From contig DATAXP010000087.1 in assembly GCA_036272935.1 (NCBI GenBank), positions 1 through 10,697 of the forward strand: DNA of 10,697 bases, written 5' to 3'. Below are positions 1 to 6,649 of this stretch, one piece after another. The DNA comes from DATAXP01 sp036272935. Its GTDB lineage: Bacteria > Planctomycetota > Planctomycetia > Pirellulales > PNKZ01. Both the position numbers and the translations under genes were made by a program. The notes beneath the pieces were generated by a model. That model saw nothing but the letters and a program-made list of their open reading frames with translations, was not told where the DNA came from and searched no databases. Position 1 is the first letter of the stretch; the number at the start of each line of letters is the position of its first letter.

Positions 1-537
1 TTTCTGTTTGGTTTCTAGCAGCACCTTCGAGACTTCGTTGCGGGCTTGCAACTCCTTCAGCGCCGCCACTTCTCCGAGGAGCCCTTCCATCGCCGCTCGC
101 GCGCGGTCGCGATCTTGGCGGGCGACTTCCAACTCCTGGGGTAAATAGCCGCGTTTCAAGCGCGCCAGCGCGGCGTGCTTTTCGGCGACCATCGCTTCGG
201 CTCGGTCCATGTCGGCCTTCGCCGCATGCGCGTCGAGCAGTATCAACGGATCGCCCTGGTGAACCTGCTGTCCCTCGACGGCGGCGATCTTCTCCACCCA
301 GCCCCCCAATTGCGAGGAAATCACTGCGGTGCGTTCGGGGATGGCGACGATCGTGGCAATGAGGTCGATCGCGGGGCGCAGCGTGGCCGGCTCGATTGTG
401 ACCGCCTCCACAGGAACGGGACTGAGCGGCGGCAGTTCCGCTTCTTCCTCCGCCGGCGGCGGCGAACAGCCTGGCAATCCAATGGCGACAAACAATACAG
501 ACCAAGCAATGCTGAGATAAATCGGACGAGTCAGCAT
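1..537 (-). CDS. RND efflux periplasmic adaptor (membrane fusion protein), N-terminal 179 residues, 3' end outside the window
   Basis: The minus-strand frame is open from the ATG at 537 to the window edge. It starts MLTRPIYLSIAWSVLF and has a hydrophobic signal segment ending in the lipobox LPGC (Cys at about residue 24), so it is probably a lipoprotein anchored in the inner membrane and facing the periplasm. A Pro/Glu-rich linker follows (about 27-45). Next comes a biotinyl-lipoyl-like first half with the pattern GGWVEKIAAVEGQQVHQGDPL (about 77-97), typical of HlyD/CusB/AcrA-type adaptors. From about residue 105 to the edge the sequence is Ala/Glu/Arg/Leu-rich and helical, the rising arm of the coiled-coil hairpin that docks on the outer-membrane channel. 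It is the third gene of the efflux operon: its start lies 11 bases after the stop of the RND pump, with no clear Shine-Dalgarno, so translation is probably coupled. The beta-barrel and membrane-proximal domains lie outside the window. Family assignment is firm; substrate is not known. Confidence 0.88.
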   Translation of the reverse strand, partial: MLTRPIYLSIAWSVLFVAIGLPGCSPPPAEEEAELPPLSPVPVEAVTIEPATLRPAIDLIATIVAIPERTAVISSQLGGWVEKIAAVEGQQVHQGDPLILLDAHAAKADMDRAEAMVAEKHAALARLKRGYLPQELEVARQDRDRARAAMEGLLGEVAALKELQARNEVSKVLLETKQK

Positions 538-548
538 GTTCGTAGGAG

Positions 549-3500
549 TCATTCGGTGGGCATCGTCATCGTTGTGCGATGGCCCGGACCTGCGTCGAGT
601 CGCAATAGTCGGACCATCATGTAGTAGAAAACGGGCGTGGCGACGAGCGACAAGATCAGTGACATGAACAGTGAGCCAATAACGGCAATGGCCATCGGCC
701 GCAGCATGTCCGCGCCGGCGCCGACACCATAGGCCAAGGGCAACAGGCCGAGGAAGGTCGTCAACGAGGTCATCAACACGGGACGCAGCCGACGACGACC
801 GGATTGGATCATTGCTTCTACCAACGGCAAGCCGCTGCGGCGCAGGTGCTCGACGTAATCGAACATCAGGATGCCGTTCTTGTGGACGACGCCCATCGCG
901 ATGATCGCTCCGAGAAACGACACGATGTTCAGTGAGGTGCCGGTTAACCAGAGGGCGGCAACGACGCCGCACAAGGCAAGCAACGCGCCAAGCCAAATCG
1001 CCAGCGGCTCTAAAAGAGTTTTGAACTCCAAGATCAGCACCACGTACACCAACACGAAGGCGAATACCAACACGAGCGTCAGATTGCGAAACGATTCTTG
1101 TTGCTGTTGATAGAGTCCGCCGTACTCGATCGTGGCGCCCGGCGGGAGCTTCAGCGTCTTATCGAGCTTGGCTTTGATCGCTGCAATGCCGTGTCCCAAG
1201 TCGATGCCGGCAAACTTCGCTGAGACGGCCGTGAGTTGACGTAGGTCTTCGCGATGCATTTCCAACAGGCCCGGTTGGTGCTCGATTCTGGCCAGGTCCT
1301 GCACCGTCATGTTCGTGCCGTTGATCGAGCGGATGGGCAGCGTCTCCAGGCGACGCTGCTGCGAATGCGCTTCGGGCGACGCCAGCACGCGCACGTTGTA
1401 CGTGCGGTCGCCTTGAAGCAGATACGACGAAACCGTGCCGAGCATCGTGGTCTGAATGGCTGTGCCAAGGTTTTTCGGCGTCAGGCCAGCGCGCGCCGCA
1501 CCGGCTACATCAGTCCGCAATCGCATCGCCGGGCCGGCCACCACCAGTCCGTCGTCCACGTCAACGACCCCAGGAATCGTTTCAATGGCGTGGGCGATTT
1601 CCTCGGCCTTCTCTTTAAGCAAGTTCGTGTCGGTCGAAAAAATCTTGATCTCGACCGGATCGGGAGACCACGTCAGGTCGCCGATCAGATCGCCGAGCAC
1701 TCCAGGAAACTCAAAGTGCACGGCCGGTTCGGCTTGATGGAATTTATGACGCAGCTCATTGATGACCTCGGCGGTGTGCCTGTCACGTTTCTTCTTGAGC
1801 TTGACCAGGAAATCGCCGGTATTGGGCTCGGCGATCGCTAGTGCCAGGCGGGCACCCGTGCGCCGCGAGAAGCCTTCGATTTCGGGCGTTGCGCGGAGAA
1901 TCTCTTCGACATGCATCAGCATGCGGTTCGTTTCGGTCAGGCTGGTGCCGGGGCGCGAGAAGTAGTCGATGACGAACGCGCCTTCGTCCTGAGCTGGCAG
2001 AAAATCGGACTCCAGATGCCCATACATCCAAATGCCTGCCGACGCGACGCACGCCATGCCCACGGTGGACACAATGGGCCACCGCAACGCTTTTCGCATG
2101 ATCCAAGCGTAGAGGGCAATGATCCGACGAAGAACCGGCCCGCCTTGCTCCAGTTCGTCTTGGGTCCGACCAGTACGCCGGCGAATGAGCAGCGCGGCGG
2201 TGACGGGGGTCCATGTCACGGCCAGCACCAGCGAAATCAACAGGGCCACGACCATCGTGATGGCCAGCGCCCGAAAGAAGACTCCGGCCACGCCATCGAG
2301 GAACGCCAGCGGGATGAAGACGACGACGGGCGTGAGCGTGCTGGCGATGAGTGCCGGGCTGACCTCTCGCAGCGCCGAGCCGACCGCCTCGAACGGCGCG
2401 TGCCCCGCCTCGACCTTGGCGTAAATCGCCTCGACCACAACAATCGCGTCGTCGATGACCAAGCCCACCACGGCCGCGATGCCGCCGAGCGTCATCAAGT
2501 TGAAACTCATCCCCAATAGTTTTAGTCCGATCAAGGTCAGCAGTACCGTCACGGGAATCACGACGGCGGCCACCGCGGTGACTGGTATGTTTTTCAAAAA
2601 GGCGTACAGCACAAGAACCGACAAGATGAGCCCGAGGACAATGCTTTCCCAAACGCTCGCGACACCTTCGCGGACGAACTGCGATTGGTCGTAAAAGAAC
2701 GCCAACCGCATGTCGGGCGGCAAGTCGTGCCGTAGCTGATCCAACTCGTGTTGCAGGTCGTCGGCGATTTGCACGGTGTTACAATTGGGCTGACCGTAGA
2801 TGTTCAGCAACACGGCGTCCTTACCGTCGGCTGAAACACGGTTGAACTGCGGCGCTTCGCCAGGCCGGACGATACCAAGATCACGAATACGGACGGGCGC
2901 TTGGCCTACCCATGCGACCACCACGTCTTCAATCTCGCTGGGATGGCGCAAGCGGTTGTCGACGACAGCCAAATAGAGCTGATAGTTTTCCTCGTGCATT
3001 CCCGCCGGGGTGAACTGGTTGGTATCGGCCAAGGCCACACTCACCTGATCGAACGTAAGATGATGGGCCTCCAACTTCGCCGGATCGAGAAGGATATGAA
3101 ACTCGGGCACTCGGCCGCCGACCAGGTTCACGCGTGCCACGCCCTTGATGCGGAGGAACCGCGGATAGATGTCGTAGCGGGCCTTTTCCCACAGATCAGT
3201 GACGCTGCGAGTCTGGCTGGTCAGGCTGATGCCGATGATCGGAAACGCCGAGAAGGTCAGCCGATGGACCTGCACCTCGGCGGCGGCCGGTAGCGCGTGG
3301 CGGATTTGCGACAGACGGCTCAGCACGTACAGCTCCGACTTTTCCATGTCGGTCGACCAATCGAAGAAGACGTTGATGGCCGCCGAGCCGCGAGCCGTCG
3401 TCGAACGGATGTTGACGGTCCCCGGAATGTACTTCATCGCCTCTTCGACGGGGCGCGTGATGGTGGCCATCATCTCGTCGCCCGGCATCACGCCGTTGTC

Positions 3501-3704
3501 GATGAGAATGACGACTCGCGGAAAATTCGTCTGGGGAAAGACAGACGACGGCATGGTGAAGCCGGAGTACGCGCCGGCTAGGCAGAGCAAGATAACCAGA
3601 AAGATGATCGCCTTTCCGTAGCGAAGGATCGCCGCCGGCTTCGGCTCATCAGGCTTAGGTTGATGATTCAAGGTTGTCTTCTCGGTGGCCGTCGGAGTGT
3701 TCAT
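549..3704 (-). CDS. RND-family inner-membrane efflux pump (AcrB/CusA superfamily permease)
   Basis: This 1051-residue protein has the normal length for an RND pump. A hydrophobic TM1 (about 31-50) is followed by the PSSVFPQTNFPRV segment and the N-terminal periplasmic porter domain (about 55-345). TM2-TM6 lie at about 350-515, a second porter domain at about 560-860, and TM8-TM12 at about 868-1035. The TM4 motif GLVIDDAIVVVE places the paired aspartates at 418-419, and TM10 GVVHKNGILMFDY carries Lys942. This is the Asp-Asp-Lys proton relay of AcrB-type pumps, which differs from the CusA/CzcA heavy-metal pattern. The pump should use proton import to drive periplasmic or inner-membrane substrates through the adaptor and TolC partners encoded on either side. 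The ATG at 3704 lies 31 bases after the outer-membrane gene's stop, and the gene ends 11 bases before the adaptor start, so it is the middle gene of one operon. Other long frames inside it are coding shadows. The substrate cannot be read from the sequence: metal, organic compound or lipid are all possible. Confidence 0.93.
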   Translation of the reverse strand: MNTPTATEKTTLNHQPKPDEPKPAAILRYGKAIIFLVILLCLAGAYSGFTMPSSVFPQTNFPRVVILIDNGVMPGDEMMATITRPVEEAMKYIPGTVNIRSTTARGSAAINVFFDWSTDMEKSELYVLSRLSQIRHALPAAAEVQVHRLTFSAFPIIGISLTSQTRSVTDLWEKARYDIYPRFLRIKGVARVNLVGGRVPEFHILLDPAKLEAHHLTFDQVSVALADTNQFTPAGMHEENYQLYLAVVDNRLRHPSEIEDVVVAWVGQAPVRIRDLGIVRPGEAPQFNRVSADGKDAVLLNIYGQPNCNTVQIADDLQHELDQLRHDLPPDMRLAFFYDQSQFVREGVASVWESIVLGLILSVLVLYAFLKNIPVTAVAAVVIPVTVLLTLIGLKLLGMSFNLMTLGGIAAVVGLVIDDAIVVVEAIYAKVEAGHAPFEAVGSALREVSPALIASTLTPVVVFIPLAFLDGVAGVFFRALAITMVVALLISLVLAVTWTPVTAALLIRRRTGRTQDELEQGGPVLRRIIALYAWIMRKALRWPIVSTVGMACVASAGIWMYGHLESDFLPAQDEGAFVIDYFSRPGTSLTETNRMLMHVEEILRATPEIEGFSRRTGARLALAIAEPNTGDFLVKLKKKRDRHTAEVINELRHKFHQAEPAVHFEFPGVLGDLIGDLTWSPDPVEIKIFSTDTNLLKEKAEEIAHAIETIPGVVDVDDGLVVAGPAMRLRTDVAGAARAGLTPKNLGTAIQTTMLGTVSSYLLQGDRTYNVRVLASPEAHSQQRRLETLPIRSINGTNMTVQDLARIEHQPGLLEMHREDLRQLTAVSAKFAGIDLGHGIAAIKAKLDKTLKLPPGATIEYGGLYQQQQESFRNLTLVLVFAFVLVYVVLILEFKTLLEPLAIWLGALLALCGVVAALWLTGTSLNIVSFLGAIIAMGVVHKNGILMFDYVEHLRRSGLPLVEAMIQSGRRRLRPVLMTSLTTFLGLLPLAYGVGAGADMLRPMAIAVIGSLFMSLILSLVATPVFYYMMVRLLRLDAGPGHRTTMTMPTE

Positions 3705-3735
3705 CGAGGTTGTTGATTGGCGAGTTGAACCCGGC

Positions 3736-5445
3736 TCATGGCTTTGGCAAAATGGCGAGCCGTCGCGGCGGCAACGCCGTGGCTTGCACCACGTTAGCGG
3801 CAGCTTGTGCGAGTTCGTTCAGGAGGTCCAAGTACGCGCGGCGATCGAGGACGAGATTTGCTTGCGTGTTGAGGACCGCCACGACCTCGGCCTGCCCACC
3901 CTCAAATTGCGCGGTGATATCGCGTAGCTCGGCCGGAACCGCGGCGGAGGGGCCAGCATGATCGGCTGCGGCCGCTTCCGCCAGCCGGCGGGCTCGCTCG
4001 TAGCGGTCGATGGCCGTTTGCGCCTCGATGACCGCTCGCTGATTCAATTGAGCGAACGTGAGCCGCTGCTGCTGTAGTTCGGCGTGGCGCTGGTTGGCCA
4101 GCGGTTTGCCGGTGTTGAGCACCGGGATGTCGGACTGGACGCGAAGACCCATGTACTGCGTACCATCGTCGCCGGTATCGACGATCGGACCGACTTGCAG
4201 ATCAGGCATGCGGGCGGCCCGCGCGAGCCAGGCGTTCGCATTGGCTACCGCGACACCGGCGGAGGCGGCCATCAGGTCGGGGCGACTTTGCACAAGCGCT
4301 CCCGCCAATTGGGTCGGCGACAGTGAGGGCGACTCGGGGTCGATACATTGCACCGGCGACCAGGCAAAGCTGGTGATTCGGTCGTCGACAACTAACGGAG
4401 CCTCGAGCGGCAGATTCATTTGCTGCCGCAACGCTAAAAGCGCCGTTTGATAGTTGGCCTCGGCCAAGTCGGCCTGACGCCGCGTTTGCCGGGCCGCGAC
4501 CCTCGCCATTGTCATATCGGCAGGCGTTGCAAGATTGGCGTGAAGTCGGCGTTCCACCACGCCCAGTAATCGGTCATTGATCTGTGCGAATTCGTATGCA
4601 AGGTCGCGCAGCTCGCGCTGATACAGCGCCGCGAAGTACAACCGCGTCGTTTGAGCGACGTTGATCAACTCGCCTTGCTGGATGTTCCATTGCACCTGCG
4701 TCAACAGGGCGCCGGCGGCCTGCTTGCGAAATCGCATCTGGTGGGCAAGCTCAAAGCGCTGCATGACCCAGATGTAATAGTTCGACATTCCCGCACTGCC
4801 GCCGGGTTGGTTGCTCAATACCAACGGCGATCCATTTGGAAAGTACTGAGCCTGAACGAATGGATTCCACGGATAAGTCCGCGCGACACCCAGAGCCGCT
4901 CGGCTGACGCCCTCCTGGCCGCGCAGGGTGATCAAATCAGGATTCTGGAACAAGGCGGTCGCGATCGCGTCATCCAACGTCATCCCTGCGGCTGTCGCAG
5001 TCGCTGCGCTGTCGGGCGCTGGGGTCGATAGCGATTCCAAAGGCGCTCGATACGCGACTGCAACTTGTTGCGGCTGGACTTGGAACGGAACGGACGCGGA
5101 TTGATTGGGCTCGGCGCTCGGCTGCGGAACCGCAAATGCGACCCCCGAGTTAACTCCATCCTGTGGAACTTGTCCGGCGGCCTGAATAACTGTTGGATAG
5201 GAAACTGTGGACGGAATCACTGTAGGGCTGCTCGTCGCGAGCGCTGATCCGGACGCCGGAAGCGGAACGACTGACGTTTCAACCGCCACTGGGGCCGGTT
5301 CCGCGTTCGGAGCGAATGCCACAGCGGCCGCCGAGTTCGAAAGCGCGCGCGGCGGCGTGGAGTCCATCTTCGCGGTCTTCGTCGATTGGCAACCGAACGC
5401 TAGCAATGCCATCGCGATCCAAAGTCGTCTCATTGCCGGTTCCAT
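3736..5445 (-). CDS. TolC-type outer-membrane efflux lipoprotein (OEP family)
   Basis: The open frame gives 569 residues from the ATG at 5445. A second ATG four codons in (5433) gives MRRLWIAMALLAFGCQS, a cleaner lipoprotein signal, and may be the true start; neither start has a strong Shine-Dalgarno. The lipobox-like AFGC places the modified Cys at about residue 19. Residues about 25-150 are an unusually long low-complexity Ala/Pro/Ser/Val/Gln-rich stretch with no predicted fold. The outer-membrane efflux protein domain then begins near MTLDDAIATALFQNPDL (about 154). It contains two OEP repeats of long helices, with NYYIWVMQRFELAHQMRFRK and a second-repeat start at SLSPTQLAGALVQSRPDL, and ends near the C terminus with helical Ala/Leu-rich sequence. 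It should form the outer-membrane channel for the pump and adaptor encoded downstream. It is the first gene of the operon and lies divergent from the two-component system, across an intergenic region holding a shared operator. The family is certain; the disordered extension is the odd feature. Confidence 0.9.
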   Translation of the reverse strand: MEPAMRRLWIAMALLAFGCQSTKTAKMDSTPPRALSNSAAAVAFAPNAEPAPVAVETSVVPLPASGSALATSSPTVIPSTVSYPTVIQAAGQVPQDGVNSGVAFAVPQPSAEPNQSASVPFQVQPQQVAVAYRAPLESLSTPAPDSAATATAAGMTLDDAIATALFQNPDLITLRGQEGVSRAALGVARTYPWNPFVQAQYFPNGSPLVLSNQPGGSAGMSNYYIWVMQRFELAHQMRFRKQAAGALLTQVQWNIQQGELINVAQTTRLYFAALYQRELRDLAYEFAQINDRLLGVVERRLHANLATPADMTMARVAARQTRRQADLAEANYQTALLALRQQMNLPLEAPLVVDDRITSFAWSPVQCIDPESPSLSPTQLAGALVQSRPDLMAASAGVAVANANAWLARAARMPDLQVGPIVDTGDDGTQYMGLRVQSDIPVLNTGKPLANQRHAELQQQRLTFAQLNQRAVIEAQTAIDRYERARRLAEAAAADHAGPSAAVPAELRDITAQFEGGQAEVVAVLNTQANLVLDRRAYLDLLNELAQAAANVVQATALPPRRLAILPKP

Positions 5446-5531
5446 CCGAGAGGGAGCGCATCCTGCTCGCGGTAACTCGCCGCTTCTCTATTCTTCGGGC
5501 AAGATAATTCGATTGCACCACCATTGACGCT

Positions 5532-5560
5532 TTTATGATCGGAACGTCATACCGCCGTAA
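5532..5560 (-). promoter_or_regulatory. Candidate promoter of the efflux operon with an operator-overlapped -35
   Basis: On the minus strand a -10-like CATAAA (forward 5532-5537, 4 of 6 matches to TATAAT) lies 17 bases downstream of TTACGG (forward 5555-5560). That hexamer is a poor -35 by itself, but it overlaps the downstream half of the ATTAC direct repeat at 5557-5572. This layout is typical of OmpR/PhoB-family activated promoters, where the bound regulator replaces -35 recognition. The predicted start would be near 5525, about 80 bases before the first gene. The hexamers are weak; the support is their spacing relative to the operator. Confidence 0.42.
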
Positions 5561-5572
5561 TCTGTTCGTAAT
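5557..5572 (-). promoter_or_regulatory. Candidate response-regulator operator, tandem ATTAC repeat with 11-base period (site B)
   Basis: The minus strand reads ATTACGAACAGATTAC, with two ATTAC half-sites 11 bases apart, one helical turn, as OmpR/PhoB-family dimers bind. It matches the plus-strand element at 9277-9292 at 15 of 16 positions. It sits between the divergent efflux operon and the two-component operon. Its downstream half overlaps the -35 position of the efflux promoter, and it lies 65 bases upstream of the TTGACA box of the two-component promoter. The most economical ligand is the response regulator encoded next door. This is inferred; binding is not visible from sequence. Confidence 0.6.
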
Positions 5573-5636
5573 GTTGGTCCAGCTACAGAGCCTCAATGCG
5601 ATGAAAACTAACGGTGCGCACTCGTTCCGCTCGTGC

Positions 5637-5665
5637 TTGACATTCACCACGACGAGATAGAGGAT
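5637..5665 (+). promoter_or_regulatory. Candidate sigma-70-type promoter of the two-component operon
   Basis: A perfect -35 box TTGACA lies at 5637-5642. At 17-base spacing the -10 position (5660-5665) reads GAGGAT, a weak match of 3 of 6. The predicted start near 5672 is about 14 bases before the fluoride aptamer, which is where a riboswitch leader should begin. The same arrangement is seen at the other two riboswitch promoters in this window. Confidence 0.5.
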
Positions 5666-5685
5666 AGCGAAACCTGGAAGAATGC

Positions 5686-5766
5686 GGGGATGGAGTCCCC
5701 CCTCAATAAACCGCCCCGTCGCGGGCTGATGACTCCTACCGGCCATTGACTGGCGGTAGGAGGAGT
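5686..5766 (+). promoter_or_regulatory. Fluoride riboswitch 1 (crcB motif) upstream of the two-component operon
   Basis: The aptamer begins with the hairpin GGGGATGGAGTCCCC (5686-5700) and continues through AAACCGCCC...GGGCTGATGACTCCTAC, ending at about 5740. These are the conserved landmarks of the crcB motif: the GATGGAG strand, the AACCGC linker and the CTGATGACTCCTAC 3' strand. The bases between the first hairpin and the AACCGC segment (CTCAAT region) are a few longer than in the other copies here. The aptamer's CTCCTACC (5733-5740) can instead pair with GGTAGGAG (5755-5762), giving a competing hairpin, and a terminator follows at 5779-5806. By family knowledge fluoride binding stabilises the aptamer and lets transcription proceed, so this should be an ON switch for the regulator and kinase. 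Confidence 0.93.
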
Positions 5767-5778
5767 GCGCCTTGTGCA

Positions 5779-5806
5779 AACCTCGCCGCCCGAGCGAGGT
5801 TTTTTT
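5779..5806 (+). terminator. Intrinsic terminator of riboswitch 1
   Basis: The stem AACCTCGC (5779-5786) pairs with GCGAGGTT (5794-5801), enclosing a 7-base loop, and runs directly into a T tract (5800-5806). It lies upstream of the coding start in the leader, so it acts as an attenuator, not as an end-of-gene terminator. The segment TGCAAACCTCGCCGCC recurs identically in the riboswitch 3 terminator. Confidence 0.88.
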
Positions 5807-5971
5807 GTTGCCAAAGCGAACCGTCAGCGATCGGTCTCGTCGCGAGTTCGATTCAAAGCCGGATTCAGCTTCAAAGCGTCGACCACATTCGGTCGGCGTC
5901 GTGTGCTGTTCAGAGACGGTAGCCAGGAGCGCTCTCCGAGATTACGCACAATCATGGTGGCGAGGGCGGCC

Positions 5972-6649
5972 ATGAAAATCTTGGTTGTCGAAGACCAGAA
6001 AAAGACGGCGGCCTTCTTGTCCAAGGGGCTTGAAGAACACGGCTTTGTTGTTGATGTGGCTGTTGACGGAAAACAGGGCCTGCAACGCGCGCTCGATCAA
6101 CAATATGATTTGGTCGTACTGGACGTCATGTTGCCAGAACTCGACGGTTGGTCGATCCTGGGTGAGTTGCGCGCCGCCAAGAATCCCGTGCCCGTGTTGC
6201 TGCTGACGGCTCGCGATTCCGTGCAGGACCGTGTCCGGGGCTTGGACCTCGGCGCCGATGACTATCTCGTCAAGCCGTTCGCGTTCTCGGAACTACTGGC
6301 TCGCATTCGTTCGCTCTTGCGGCGAAGTGTCGCTGGCCGCCCGGTCGACAATGCGCGGATTGCCGATCTTGAGATCGATCTTGTCGGTCATTGGGCATCT
6401 CGATGCGGGCAGCGATTACAGCTCACCGCGAAGGAGTTTGCATTGTTGTCACTCCTAGCTCGTCGATCGGGCGAAGTCTTGTCGCGCGCTCTGATTGCCG
6501 ACCAAGTGTGGGGCATGAACTTCGAGACCAACACGAACTTTGTCGACGTGCATATCCGCCGGCTACGAGCCAAGGTGGATGAACCCTTCGACATCAAACT
6601 GATTCACACCGTACGAGGAGCAGGCTATGTCCTCGAAGAGCGCCCATAA
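5972..6649 (+). CDS. OmpR/PhoB-family response regulator (CusR/CopR-like)
   Basis: The protein is 225 residues from the ATG at 5972 (MKILVVED), the normal length for CusR-type regulators. The receiver domain (1-115) has the acidic pair E7-D8, phospho-acceptor Asp51 (VVLDVMLPELDGW), Thr79 (LLLTARD) and Lys101-Pro102 (LVKPF). The C-terminal winged-helix domain (about 128-225) has LTAKEFALLSLLARR, the recognition-helix region NFVDVHIRRLRAKV and the closing wing HTVRGAGYVLEE. An in-frame ATG at 5954 and an open frame reaching back into the riboswitch exist, but 5972 fits the family start and has a GAGGG purine run a few bases upstream. Its stop overlaps the kinase start, so the two are translationally coupled. 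It should be phosphorylated by the adjacent kinase and bind tandem direct repeats; two such elements occur at 5557-5572 and 9277-9292. Its mRNA leader carries a fluoride riboswitch, an unusual input for a response regulator. Confidence 0.95.
   Translation: MKILVVEDQKKTAAFLSKGLEEHGFVVDVAVDGKQGLQRALDQQYDLVVLDVMLPELDGWSILGELRAAKNPVPVLLLTARDSVQDRVRGLDLGADDYLVKPFAFSELLARIRSLLRRSVAGRPVDNARIADLEIDLVGHWASRCGQRLQLTAKEFALLSLLARRSGEVLSRALIADQVWGMNFETNTNFVDVHIRRLRAKVDEPFDIKLIHTVRGAGYVLEERP

Noticed and set aside
1783..2652. 289-codon open frame on the minus strand inside the RND pump gene
   Set aside because: It is Arg/Gly-rich, lies wholly within the pump gene in another frame and is a typical high-GC coding shadow.
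5524..5552. TTGACG promoter on the plus strand
   Set aside because: At 17-base spacing the -10 reads TCATAC (2 of 6) and the TTGACA at 5637 fits the aptamer position far better.
5686..5740. Manganese (yybP-ykoY) or other metal riboswitch instead of fluoride
   Set aside because: The order GNNGATGGAG hairpin, AACCGC linker and GCTGATGACTCCTAC is that of the crcB motif and recurs in all four copies; the paired-loop motifs of yybP-ykoY are not present.
5765..5971. Upstream in-frame extension of the response regulator to a GTG at 5765
   Set aside because: It would translate through the riboswitch terminator and add a ~69-residue non-conserved peptide; the receiver domain begins normally at 5972.
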